From Thermoprotei archaeon (GTDB taxonomy: Archaea > Thermoproteota > Thermoprotei_A > Sulfolobales > Acidilobaceae), in NCBI GenBank assembly GCA_029335875.2, contig JARJMZ020000037.1, forward strand, positions 1 to 52,272: DNA of 52,272 nucleotides, given 5' to 3'. The position numbers and the translations under genes are program-made. Numbering within the stretch: the stretch's first letter is position 1; each line of letters opens with the position of its first letter. Shown here piece after piece: positions 8,567-16,923 of the stretch. The notes beneath the pieces were generated by a model that searched no databases, was not told the origin of the DNA, and was given only the letters and a program-made list of their open reading frames with translations.

Positions 8567-9409
8567 TTGAAAAAATTGTTGTTAGTTGCCGTGCTCCTAA
8601 TCATTATGATAGTAGCTGGGATCGCCTATTATTTAGCGGTTACGCAAGCACCTGTAACTCCAACTACTACAGCCCCGCCCAGCCGTTACCAGCCTAGGAT
8701 AACCGACATTACATCATTAGGTTTCCTAGTTATAGATGATGAAATCTACTGGAGGTTTAACATCACTGGCGATGTAGATCTACGTGATATGATAGAGATT
8801 AATGGTGTTCACGGTCATTGGTTCGGCCTACTTAAAGTAATACTCCCTAACGGGGAACATGCAGATATTTTTGAGCCTCCTAACTATACAGACATTGCAG
8901 GACGGGGGATTTTGTATCTTTCGGGGAGTAAACTCTTCGATGCTCTCGCGTTCCGTATTGGTGCTTGGTGGGAGAAGAAGTGGCTAGACGGGGCATACAA
9001 GGTTGAATTTTGGCTGTTAGGACCCTATGAGAATAAAACAATGCTTTTCAGTAAAAGTTTCAACTTTAGAATGGCCTTCAACATATCTATAGCCCCCACA
9101 GTGTGGACTTCCTGGAGCGAGAACCTGAAAATCACCATAGCCAACGTCGGGGACGTGCCAATAGTCTTCGAAAATCTCGGCATAACACTCTCGGGAACCG
9201 GAACCACAATAGGTCATTCGAGCCCCACATATTCTCCACATATTATAATGCCGGGAGAGACGAAGGAAATAATAGTCCCAATTGAAATTCTCGAATCCTA
9301 CAGAGAAGCATTAAAAGGGAAAGAAGCAACTCTAGACTTCAAACTAGGAATCGCCGGGGCAAGCCCAAAACACATAGTAACTCTAAACATACAATTCCCA
9401 ACAAAATAA
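8567..9409 (+). CDS. N-terminally anchored secreted protein, unknown function
   Basis: A 280-residue protein starting at a TTG just after GGCGGCGTGAT. Residues 1-24 form a signal anchor (MKKLLLVAVLLIIMIVAGIA), followed by a short Pro/Thr linker (about residues 28-42). The remainder is a beta-rich exodomain, the second half of which looks Ig-like. No cysteines or catalytic motif stand out, and I recognise no family. The domain order resembles archaeal surface proteins tethered by an uncleaved signal. It stands alone, with gene-poor DNA on both sides. Confidence 0.65.
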   Translation: MKKLLLVAVLLIIMIVAGIAYYLAVTQAPVTPTTTAPPSRYQPRITDITSLGFLVIDDEIYWRFNITGDVDLRDMIEINGVHGHWFGLLKVILPNGEHADIFEPPNYTDIAGRGILYLSGSKLFDALAFRIGAWWEKKWLDGAYKVEFWLLGPYENKTMLFSKSFNFRMAFNISIAPTVWTSWSENLKITIANVGDVPIVFENLGITLSGTGTTIGHSSPTYSPHIIMPGETKEIIVPIEILESYREALKGKEATLDFKLGIAGASPKHIVTLNIQFPTK

Positions 9410-9917
9410 ATCTAAGACCAAAAGCCCCCAGAAAACAAGCTCCACCCCTAACACCAATAAAACGATAGGCAAAACCAGTAAGCTAAGAGAGTAAGCTTGA
9501 TCAACCCCAAATCCTCATGTCCAACTCTCTAGCACGTACATCTTAACCGTAACACTATATCAGAACAACTATAGCCCACCTCCACGCGTTATCGCTCACA
9601 CTTCAACTACTTGAAGTGTTACCCGCCCACCACACCCCCTTAAGGCTCAACTATTTTAGCCCACTAAAAGAGCTCGGCCCCGCCACCTCGAAACCTCAAG
9701 GTAACACCCCATCCAAACAATCTTATAAAGCGGGAAACTAGAGTTCAACATAATAAATTACGCTAAGAACATGTAAAGAGTTAACATTACAATAAAATAT
9801 TATGACCCCATTAAAACTCCTAGCTAAATTTTAGAGCTAAGATTAATGTGAATGCTCAAACATTAAACTTATAATCTTTCAATAGCCTATCTTGTCAACG
9901 GTTAAGGGGTGACCCTT
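9410..9917. other. Intergenic region with a strong hairpin and a promoter
   Basis: No gene is seen in these 508 bp. A perfect 9-bp hairpin lies at 9598-9619. TATA-like AAACTTATAATC at about 9863-9874 and the GGGGTGA site at 9906-9912 serve the downstream substrate-binding protein. Confidence 0.45.
9598..9619. repeat. Perfect 9-bp hairpin with tetraloop
   Basis: ACACTTCAA, loop CTAC, then TTGAAGTGT. It lies about 190 bp past the end of the anchored secreted protein and about 300 bp before the substrate-binding protein. There is no T-tract directly after it, so it is not an obvious archaeal terminator; an operator or RNA element is possible. Confidence 0.5.
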
Positions 9918-11744
9918 TTGGGAAACATTCTTAAAATCTCCACAGTCCTAGCTCTAATAATACTCCTAGCACTGCCCATAATAGCATTACTCCCAGTTCC
10001 TGTTGAGGCCCAGGTTAAGGGCCCAGCTGTCGATAGAGTCGAATGGTTTAGGGTAACTATCCCTGATGTTGAGCCGGCTATTAAAGCCGGTACTATAGAT
10101 TTGTATATTTTCGGTAGAATCCCCGGGGACATGGCTGTTAGGCTTGCTGCAACCCCGGGAATTAGAATAGTGACAGCCCCCGCAGGGCTGACAGACATAG
10201 TCTTAAACCCAGCCCCAGTCCACATAATCAAGTTGCCGGGCATACTCACTAAGGAGGCTGCAGCCCTAGCTCTAAGAGTTGACCCGATACTTGTAAGACA
10301 TGTTAGACCACTCTCAGATGAAAATAAGACTGTAGTAGAGCTTTGCGGCATAGTAGATATGCCTAAAAAGCTACGCGGAATAGCTGAAGAGGTCTTCAGA
10401 TCCGGCAAGGCAGTCTTCAACCCGTTCTGCATCAGAGAATTGAGATTCGAGCTAAACTACGTGTTTGACAGAGAAACAATATTGAGGGAGGTTTATAGAG
10501 GGTTCGCCACTATAAAGTACACCTTCTACGGGCCCGACGACCCGACATATACCGAGCTAGCAGACCTAATAGCTAAGTATGCTTTCACATACGACTTTGA
10601 AAGAGTCAAGAAGAGGGTAGCTGACATAATGGCCGATGCTGATGCAGACTTCATTGGAGGCAATTGGTATTATAGGGGTCAGAGGATAGATATAGTTGGC
10701 ATTATAAGGGTTGAAGATGAGAGGCTACTATTAGGTAGGGCTTTCGCCCTAGAACTTGTCAAGCTAGGATTTAATGTTATACCTTCAGAGCTACCGTTCG
10801 GGCCTGCAATAGCTATAGTTTACGGGTCTAACCCTATAGATTTCGAATGGCACTTCTACACAGAAGGCTGGGGTAAAGGTGTCCTAGATAGATGGGATCC
10901 GCGCAACCTGGCGCTATTCGGGTCAGACATCGAAGCTTATTTGCCTGGTTGGGGCGAGCCTGAGTACTGGAATTACAGGCATGAGTTGACTATTGATGGG
11001 AAGAACGCGTCGGACTATGCTAGAAAAGCTTACTATATGGAAGTCAAGAGTATGGAAGAATGGCTTGACGCTCTAAGGAAAGGCACTGAACTAGCAATAT
11101 TAGAGTCTATAAGAATCTGGGGCTTCGCTACACATGACAAGTGGCCTGTTAGAGCTGAAGTTAAAGGCTTAACGATAGACCTAGGGGCTGGTTTAAGGAG
11201 CCCATACAATTGTAGGGGCTGGTATGTTGAGGGTAGGAAGGATATAAAAGTAGGACACCTATGGATATGGACCGCGACGACGGCATGGAATACTTATAGA
11301 GGATTCAGGGACGTTTATAGCGTAGACCCTGCAAGGTGCACATACGACTTTGTAATGTGGAGATACCCATTCAACGGGATGCCTATAGGTTTCAGGACAA
11401 CATTCAAAGTCGAAACTGCAGGTCCTGAAGGTAAGCTTAAAGTTCCAGGCGATGCTATATGGTGGGACGCGGGGAAAGGGGCTTGGGCATACGCTAGAGC
11501 CCTCGGGAGAACTGAAGCTACAAGTAAGGTAGTATTTGACATGTCTAAGTTCTTGGGGGCTAAATGGCATAACGGTCAGACTATAACCTGGGCCGACCTA
11601 CTAGGAACCCTAGCACTATACCTTGACGCGGCTTACAACGCTGAGAAAGCTAAGATCGAGAGAGAGTACGTAGGCGTGTATAAGGAAGGCTTCGATACTG
11701 TCGTAGCTGTGAGGCCTGTGGGAACAATCTTGAAGTTTACATAA
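9918..11744 (+). CDS. Peptide-type ABC substrate-binding protein, N-terminal part (frameshifted)
   Basis: N-terminal 600 or so residues of a family 5 (oligopeptide/dipeptide-type) extracytoplasmic substrate-binding protein as found in Thermoproteota. A signal peptide (residues 1-32, ending VPVEAQV) precedes the two-lobed binding domain. The TTG at 9918 is preferred over the GTG at 9909 because GGGGTGA at 9906-9912 sits at proper spacing and overlaps that GTG. The frame ends at TAA 11742-11744, but the protein plainly continues one frame back: CGNNLEVYINFWHFE and onward are in the other frame. A G missing from GGG at 11720-11722 would explain it. No permease or ATPase partners are adjacent. 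Confidence 0.75.
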   Translation: MGNILKISTVLALIILLALPIIALLPVPVEAQVKGPAVDRVEWFRVTIPDVEPAIKAGTIDLYIFGRIPGDMAVRLAATPGIRIVTAPAGLTDIVLNPAPVHIIKLPGILTKEAAALALRVDPILVRHVRPLSDENKTVVELCGIVDMPKKLRGIAEEVFRSGKAVFNPFCIRELRFELNYVFDRETILREVYRGFATIKYTFYGPDDPTYTELADLIAKYAFTYDFERVKKRVADIMADADADFIGGNWYYRGQRIDIVGIIRVEDERLLLGRAFALELVKLGFNVIPSELPFGPAIAIVYGSNPIDFEWHFYTEGWGKGVLDRWDPRNLALFGSDIEAYLPGWGEPEYWNYRHELTIDGKNASDYARKAYYMEVKSMEEWLDALRKGTELAILESIRIWGFATHDKWPVRAEVKGLTIDLGAGLRSPYNCRGWYVEGRKDIKVGHLWIWTATTAWNTYRGFRDVYSVDPARCTYDFVMWRYPFNGMPIGFRTTFKVETAGPEGKLKVPGDAIWWDAGKGAWAYARALGRTEATSKVVFDMSKFLGAKWHNGQTITWADLLGTLALYLDAAYNAEKAKIEREYVGVYKEGFDTVVAVRPVGTILKFT

Positions 11745-13093
11745 ACTTCTGGCATTTCGAGCCAGCATATATAGCTGACTGGGCTACATGGGCCACATCT
11801 ACAACATTACCATTCGAGCTAGTAGCCGCTCAAGACTATGTTGGATATGTTAGTAAGGAGAGGGCTCTAAGCATGACAAGGGCTAGAGCCGAAGGCATAC
11901 CATGGCTCAGCCTCGTTGTTAAACGCGATGCTGAACTAATAGTTAAACACTTCGCCGAGGGTAAAATAAGGTATGACAGTTACAAGAAGTTTATAACAAT
12001 GCCAGACGGTAAGACTCTAATGACACTTGATGAGTGGACTTCTAGAGTTAAATCTCTATCTGACTGGTTCACTAAGACCGGGACTGCATGGATATCTAAT
12101 GGGCCATACATGCTAACATACTATAGCCCTGAAGAGCAGAAACTTATGCTTGAGGCTTTCAGGGATCCGACATACCCGTTTGGCCCCATATCTTATGGTG
12201 AGGCGACACCAGTTAGCATTAAAGATATTAAAGCCCCGCTAATACCCGTAGGAGGCTCCACCGAGATTATCATTGACGCTAAGGGTGTTGGAGAGATCTT
12301 TATTAAATACGTAATTAGAGATGCTGTAACTAAGACTGTCATAGCCAGCGGTTCAGCCGAGAAAACCCTCGCTGGATTCGTCATTAAGCTTCCTAAAACA
12401 GTTACAGAACAACTACTACCTTACGCTGTTTACGAGCTCCTACTAATAGCTTATTCAAGTGAGGTGACCCTAACCACGGAGACTGTTGTTAAGATTCAGA
12501 CCGTTCCTGACGTTAGTAAGAGTGTTGCTGAGCTTGAGGATATGCTTAGGGCTGTTAAGGGAGATGTTGCTGAGCTTAAGGTGATGCTTAAAACTCTTAG
12601 TGAAGTTGCTGTAGAACTTAAGGAGGCGCTCAAAGCCGCTAGGGGAGATGTTGCTGAGCTTAAGGATGTGATTGAGGCTATTAACGATGAGCTCTTAAAG
12701 AGGATTGACGATGTTAACAGATCTCTAAGCGATGAACTCGCTAAAAGCGTTGCACTGTTATCGGAAACATTAAGTAGTGCAATTGAAGGTTTAGGTAAGG
12801 CCACAGAAGACTCTATAAAGGCTCTGGGAGCTGAGACGAGTAAAAGTCTTGAAAACCTTAGAACCGTAACTGAAGATAGGATTAGTAGTGTTGAGAGAAA
12901 ACTATCAACAGGCATAGAGGCGGTTGAAGACAGAATTGATAGTGTTGAAAGGAAACTGTCAAGAGACATAGAGACCATAGGTAAAACAGCAGACTCTGCC
13001 CAGTTTAGGGCAGGAGTAGCCATGGTAGTTAGCATAATCAACCTAATAATACTACTAGCAATAGCTGGAATACTATTCATGAGAAGAAGTTAA
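11723..13093 (+). CDS. Peptide-type ABC substrate-binding protein, C-terminal part with coiled coil and anchor
   Basis: Continues the gene above in the -1 frame; the first ATG is at 11873 but family-like sequence begins at about 11723. It carries the rest of the binding lobe (to about 12200), a beta-rich linker domain and a coiled coil of about 170 residues (about 12500-13010). The coiled coil repeats the motif GDVAELK three times and then has heptads such as SVERKLS. A single transmembrane helix and MRRS end the protein. The helix and coil would hold the binding domain away from the membrane, as is known for crenarchaeal transport lipoprotein substitutes. Full length after repair would be about 1,060 residues. 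Confidence 0.75.
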   Translation, partial: NNLEVYINFWHFEPAYIADWATWATSTTLPFELVAAQDYVGYVSKERALSMTRARAEGIPWLSLVVKRDAELIVKHFAEGKIRYDSYKKFITMPDGKTLMTLDEWTSRVKSLSDWFTKTGTAWISNGPYMLTYYSPEEQKLMLEAFRDPTYPFGPISYGEATPVSIKDIKAPLIPVGGSTEIIIDAKGVGEIFIKYVIRDAVTKTVIASGSAEKTLAGFVIKLPKTVTEQLLPYAVYELLLIAYSSEVTLTTETVVKIQTVPDVSKSVAELEDMLRAVKGDVAELKVMLKTLSEVAVELKEALKAARGDVAELKDVIEAINDELLKRIDDVNRSLSDELAKSVALLSETLSSAIEGLGKATEDSIKALGAETSKSLENLRTVTEDRISSVERKLSTGIEAVEDRIDSVERKLSRDIETIGKTADSAQFRAGVAMVVSIINLIILLAIAGILFMRRS

Positions 13094-13486
13094 CGCATCT
13101 CCAAACTCATACATTTTTCCTAATCTACTAATTAGGACTTAGCTCGCGGCGTGTATTTATGAGTAATGTAAACATAGTCTCTTTACGCTGTAATTCTATA
13201 GCAGTCATATTACATGAGTTTAAACTTTACGTAATTCTTCCTAGGGAGCGTAGAGGTTTAAAAGTTCCCCATGGAAATCCTAATTTAACTAAATGTCATT
13301 AAGGCGACTTCAGGCTACATTGCGCAATTAAGTCGCGCCGGAGCCTATTAGCCTTAATTCTCGGAAGGTCATGTTATCTCTATCCCGTCGTAGCCTTAAG
13401 GTTTTGCTGGGAGCAGCTTCTAGCAGCGTTAGGATATTATCGGCTCGGGTAGCTAACGCTCATGCTTCCGTATTATTTTAGCTTAA
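13094..13486. other. Intergenic region, small hairpin only
   Basis: The two genes converge here. I see no gene in these 393 bp. A perfect 7-bp stem GCGACTT (13304-13310) and AAGTCGC (13330-13336) encloses a 19-nt loop. Nothing else is recognised. Confidence 0.35.
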
Positions 13487-15682
13487 CTATTTCATAAACC
13501 ACCCATTAAGCCTCTTCGTGAACGAGCCGCCTTTTCCCTTCTTTCTCCCTATTCTAGCCTTAAAATGTTCGATTTCAGGCTTCTTGAACGCTATCTTCTC
13601 TTCCTGTGCCCTGGAAAGCCTGCGCCTAGCAAGCTCTACGATTATGGTCCTTATAGGTTCTACTAGACCTTCTAAGCCTAGCAGCCTAGCTATTTCATAG
13701 TCTATCTCCTTGATTACAGTATTGAATAACCCTTTAACCCCAGATCTTACCTCTCTACCAGTAAGCTCCTTAGCTAGCTGGGAGCCGAAAACATTCTCAA
13801 CCTCATCGGCCCCACCTAGCCCCCTAGCTTCAGCCTCGAGCCTATCGAATAGCCCGGCAAGCTTCTCAACAACGTCTCTAGGAAGTCTCTTAACATCTAA
13901 CACTAAGAACTCACCCAAAGGTTTAACGTCTAACTCTAACATACCGCCACCAGTTGACCTACCTCTTACCTCAGCCTGCAACTGCCCGAAGGAGGAGTTC
14001 AAGGACGCTAATAGAGCCTTTAACTCGCTCTCATCAAAACTAACACCCTCACTAGGTACTAGAGCAAGTATTCTGTCATCTAGAGCGCAGCTAAATTTAG
14101 ATAAAACAAACCTTACCCAATATTGAGTACCACGGATAACGTATATTGGAGCCTCAACAACACCGCCGGGATCGTACCAACCGAAGAAATATTGAGGATA
14201 TCTTGTCCTAGCTCTTGACGCTTCAGATTCCGATACGGGACGCCCTTCAGCTTCACCTTTCCGCCTTCTAAGTCTAATTACGGCACGCTCTCCTTCGCCA
14301 AGACTTATATATTTTCTTACATTCTCAGGAAGTTTATCTTTAGGCTTATGTGCCAAGAATAAATAACAATTCTTACCTTCGCTTCTAAGCCCTTTCCAGT
14401 CATCTACGGTGAGCGTGAAGAACTTTAGATGTCTTGGTGAAGGTATTAGAGGATGGAGGAACTCCTGTGGTATCTGGTATCTTTTAGCTTCTTCCTCGGA
14501 AAGGTAGAAAAACTCCTCGCCACCAACATTCCTCACTCCTCTTACATCCCCCCTTGACGCTAAATATAGGTATAAAATGTTGCCATAGCTAACCTCAAAG
14601 TGTGACTTAAGCATAGTGATAAGAGGGTGGGAAGCTAGCTCCTTGAGTATGTCATTTATGTTGAAAAGTAATGTAATTAAGCGATCTCCGTAGGTTAAGA
14701 GGTCTCCTTGCCTGTAAACTCTAATTAAGGCTTTCGCTCCTGAAGCGAATTCGTATTTACGGGTGCTTCCGTAGTCTACTTCCTTAATCAGCTTTAAAAC
14801 ATCGTCAGCGTTAAACCACCCTTTTTGTACGTCTAAATATATGAATGTCACTTTGTTGTCTTCCCTCTCCTTCGCGTTAGAGCATTTCTCAAGCAATATT
14901 ATGCAAGTTCCTATTAGAGGTACTCGGAAGACTCTCGCGGATATGTCTATCACAGCATGTATCTTAAAGTTTTCTAGGAGATACTTGAAGAAGCTTAAGC
15001 CGTAATCTGTTTGGAGCCATGAGTCACTTATTATCATACCCAACCTTCCGCTTTCCTTTAAAAACCCTGTCGCATGAATAATCCAGTAAGTGTAGATTCC
15101 TGGTTCAATCCCCCTAGCTACGTCCGGGAGCAGATCGTATCTCCTTATAGTAGCTTTATGAATTTTTATTATCCTGTTTTGAGTAAGCTCGGGTATCTCC
15201 GTCCACCTGGTATATGGTGGGTTGCCGACTATCGCGTCAAAGTCTTTAAACACTATTTCTACTCGTTTTTCACCTTCGGGGGTTCTGATCTTGTACGGGA
15301 GTAAACTACGCTGTCCCGGAATGATGTTGAAGAAATCCTCAACAATCACGCTTATATTTGTACTTGGAACCTTGGGGTTCCTCATGGCTATGTTCATAGC
15401 TGTTAAATGGGCTGGAAACTCGTTTATGTCTATGCCGTAGAGTTGTGAGAGTATTTGCATATGTACATGACCTGGCACATATCTTATTTCGCTGAAGGGC
15501 TTTTTAAGTTTTAGCTCAGCTAGCCTCTTATAGGCTTCTATGAGGAACGTGCCCGACCCACAGCCTGGGTCAAGTATCTTATCGTCTGGGGACTTCACAC
15601 TCCATTTGACTATTAGCTCCGCTATTTCCCTAGGCGTGTAGAACTGGCCTAGCTGGTGCCTCTCCTCTGCCGGTATGAGCTC
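13487..15682 (-). CDS. Type IIG-like restriction-modification enzyme: methyltransferase and specificity part
   Basis: N6-adenine DNA methyltransferase domain followed by a target-recognition-like region. Read on the minus strand, motif X (GQFYTP) precedes the first start codon at 15598, then come motif I DPGCGSGTFL and motif IV NPPYTRW. These are the AdoMet-binding and catalytic motifs of gamma-type adenine methylases of the Eco57I kind. The later region (about residues 320 to 600) should bind the target, and a basic C-terminus follows. Coding similarity starts near 15682, upstream of any start in this frame, because the gene is frameshifted from the nuclease part (15649..16740). As one protein it would be about 1,080 residues, a usual type IIG length. 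No separate specificity subunit is adjacent. Confidence 0.75.
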   Translation of the reverse strand, partial: ELIPAEERHQLGQFYTPREIAELIVKWSVKSPDDKILDPGCGSGTFLIEAYKRLAELKLKKPFSEIRYVPGHVHMQILSQLYGIDINEFPAHLTAMNIAMRNPKVPSTNISVIVEDFFNIIPGQRSLLPYKIRTPEGEKRVEIVFKDFDAIVGNPPYTRWTEIPELTQNRIIKIHKATIRRYDLLPDVARGIEPGIYTYWIIHATGFLKESGRLGMIISDSWLQTDYGLSFFKYLLENFKIHAVIDISARVFRVPLIGTCIILLEKCSNAKEREDNKVTFIYLDVQKGWFNADDVLKLIKEVDYGSTRKYEFASGAKALIRVYRQGDLLTYGDRLITLLFNINDILKELASHPLITMLKSHFEVSYGNILYLYLASRGDVRGVRNVGGEEFFYLSEEEAKRYQIPQEFLHPLIPSPRHLKFFTLTVDDWKGLRSEGKNCYLFLAHKPKDKLPENVRKYISLGEGERAVIRLRRRKGEAEGRPVSESEASRARTRYPQYFFGWYDPGGVVEAPIYVIRGTQYWVRFVLSKFSCALDDRILALVPSEGVSFDESELKALLASLNSSFGQLQAEVRGRSTGGGMLELDVKPLGEFLVLDVKRLPRDVVEKLAGLFDRLEAEARGLGGADEVENVFGSQLAKELTGREVRSGVKGLFNTVIKEIDYEIARLLGLEGLVEPIRTIIVELARRRLSRAQEEKIAFKKPEIEHFKARIGRKKGKGGSFTKRLNGWFMK

Positions 15683-16740
15683 CTGTAGACATACCCTATT
15701 ATATCTCCGAACTTCTCGATCTTGTAAACGTCGATGAGCTCTACAAGCCAGTCTAACGCCTTCAGCACTTCCTCGCTCTCAACGATGCTTATCATGTCGT
15801 AGATGCCTGTCTTGAATATCGGCTCAAAATCCCCTGCAATTTCAATGGCCTTTTCAAACATTTCCTCAAGCTTTGCTAGGTATTCACTAACACTTCTAGC
15901 TCCCCCCTCTTTATAGAGTGGTGTTAGCCGCTCTAGCTTGCCGTAATAGTTCTCAAGGACCTTATAGAATATGACCTTGTTTAGAAGAACGTAAGCCATT
16001 TCTCTAGCAAGCTGTTCGGGTGTCGGCCCGTAGCCCCTTGACCTGACGTATTCTTCAATGGCTCTAGCCACACTTTCATTAAATTTACCGTTAGGAGCTA
16101 TAGCGTCTTGTACATAGGGTGTTAGAAAATCAACAAAACCTCTAAGCTCTTCTATTAAAGTATAATGGAGCTCCTGTCTTTTTTCCTCGAAGGCGTATCT
16201 TTTAACGTAGATGCCAGTAATAGTCTCTAGGACCTCCGCGAAGAAATCTTCCGTAAACCTTACCGGCTTATGAAAGAGGAGATATTTATTCCTTAACTCA
16301 TAAACATAGCTGCTAGAGAGTACTCTCTCATAATCTCTGTTTTCAACGGCATCCCGGTTGACCTTACTATCTATATCATCGGGAGTCACGAATAAAGCTA
16401 TGTACCTATCATTTGCTGTAGCAACAAAGGGAACGTGAACATGCCTCCCCTTGAGGATTGCAGCGTAGGAGAATGCCTGCCCCAAGACTTCCGAAGAGGT
16501 TACTATGAACCTTCTCTCAGCCCTAAAACCTCTAACTTCATATTTCTTCTTTGTCTCTATAATGAGTAACGGTCTGCTACTCTCGGTTAGCACTGCTACA
16601 TCAACGCGTCTATTATCTATCTCATACTGTCTTTTAACCTCAAAGATTGTAACCCCATTAAACTTCTTTCCCACGAACTTCTCAAGGATATCGGCCATTC
16701 TCCCTTCAACGTCAAACTCCCTCTCTAACGCTACGGGCAT
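15649..16740 (-). CDS. Type IIG-like restriction-modification enzyme: nuclease and helical part
   Basis: 363 residues forming the N-terminal part of the enzyme above. The segment DVAVLTESSRPLLIIETKKK has the spaced Asp then Glu-x-Lys of PD-(D/E)XK nucleases, here as in type I/IIG N-terminal nuclease domains. A helical connector leads toward the methylase. The frame ends at TAG in RSSYRQRRGTS. The alternative frame reads ELIPAEERHQLGQFYTPRE, which is exactly what normally precedes motif I, so one base is missing near 15681-15690. If the shift is real, the enzyme is split and restriction is probably lost while the methylase half lacks a proper start. Confidence 0.7.
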   Translation of the reverse strand: MPVALEREFDVEGRMADILEKFVGKKFNGVTIFEVKRQYEIDNRRVDVAVLTESSRPLLIIETKKKYEVRGFRAERRFIVTSSEVLGQAFSYAAILKGRHVHVPFVATANDRYIALFVTPDDIDSKVNRDAVENRDYERVLSSSYVYELRNKYLLFHKPVRFTEDFFAEVLETITGIYVKRYAFEEKRQELHYTLIEELRGFVDFLTPYVQDAIAPNGKFNESVARAIEEYVRSRGYGPTPEQLAREMAYVLLNKVIFYKVLENYYGKLERLTPLYKEGGARSVSEYLAKLEEMFEKAIEIAGDFEPIFKTGIYDMISIVESEEVLKALDWLVELIDVYKIEKFGDIIGYVYRSSYRQRRGTS

Positions 16741-16819
16741 AACGGCACCCGCCTACATTCCACTAACATTCATATTTGTAGTTTTTGAGCTTTATAAGTA
16801 TTAGGCTAAAATAGAGGTT

Positions 16820-16909
16820 ATGAGGGGTCCAAGGAAAACGAGTCTGATAACCCTGTTGGGGTTTAAGTTTATGAGCTACGTGGAAGACGTTGAGGGAAGG
16901 CAGCTGTGA
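16820..16909 (+). CDS. Possible 29-residue small protein
   Basis: Open frame from an ATG after GAGGTT to a TGA, in the gap between the restriction-modification gene and the pilin-like gene. The product starts MRGPRKTSLITLLGFKFM and is basic, then acidic. The start resembles a truncated ribbon-helix-helix protein, but that is a weak impression. It could be chance. Confidence 0.2.
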   Translation: MRGPRKTSLITLLGFKFMSYVEDVEGRQL

Positions 16910-16923
16910 TACTTCATTTCAGT

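Noticed and set aside
11684..11744. Programmed -1 frameshift in the substrate-binding gene
   Set aside because: The two frames overlap here, but there is no heptameric slip site or clear downstream structure; loss of one G explains it more simply.
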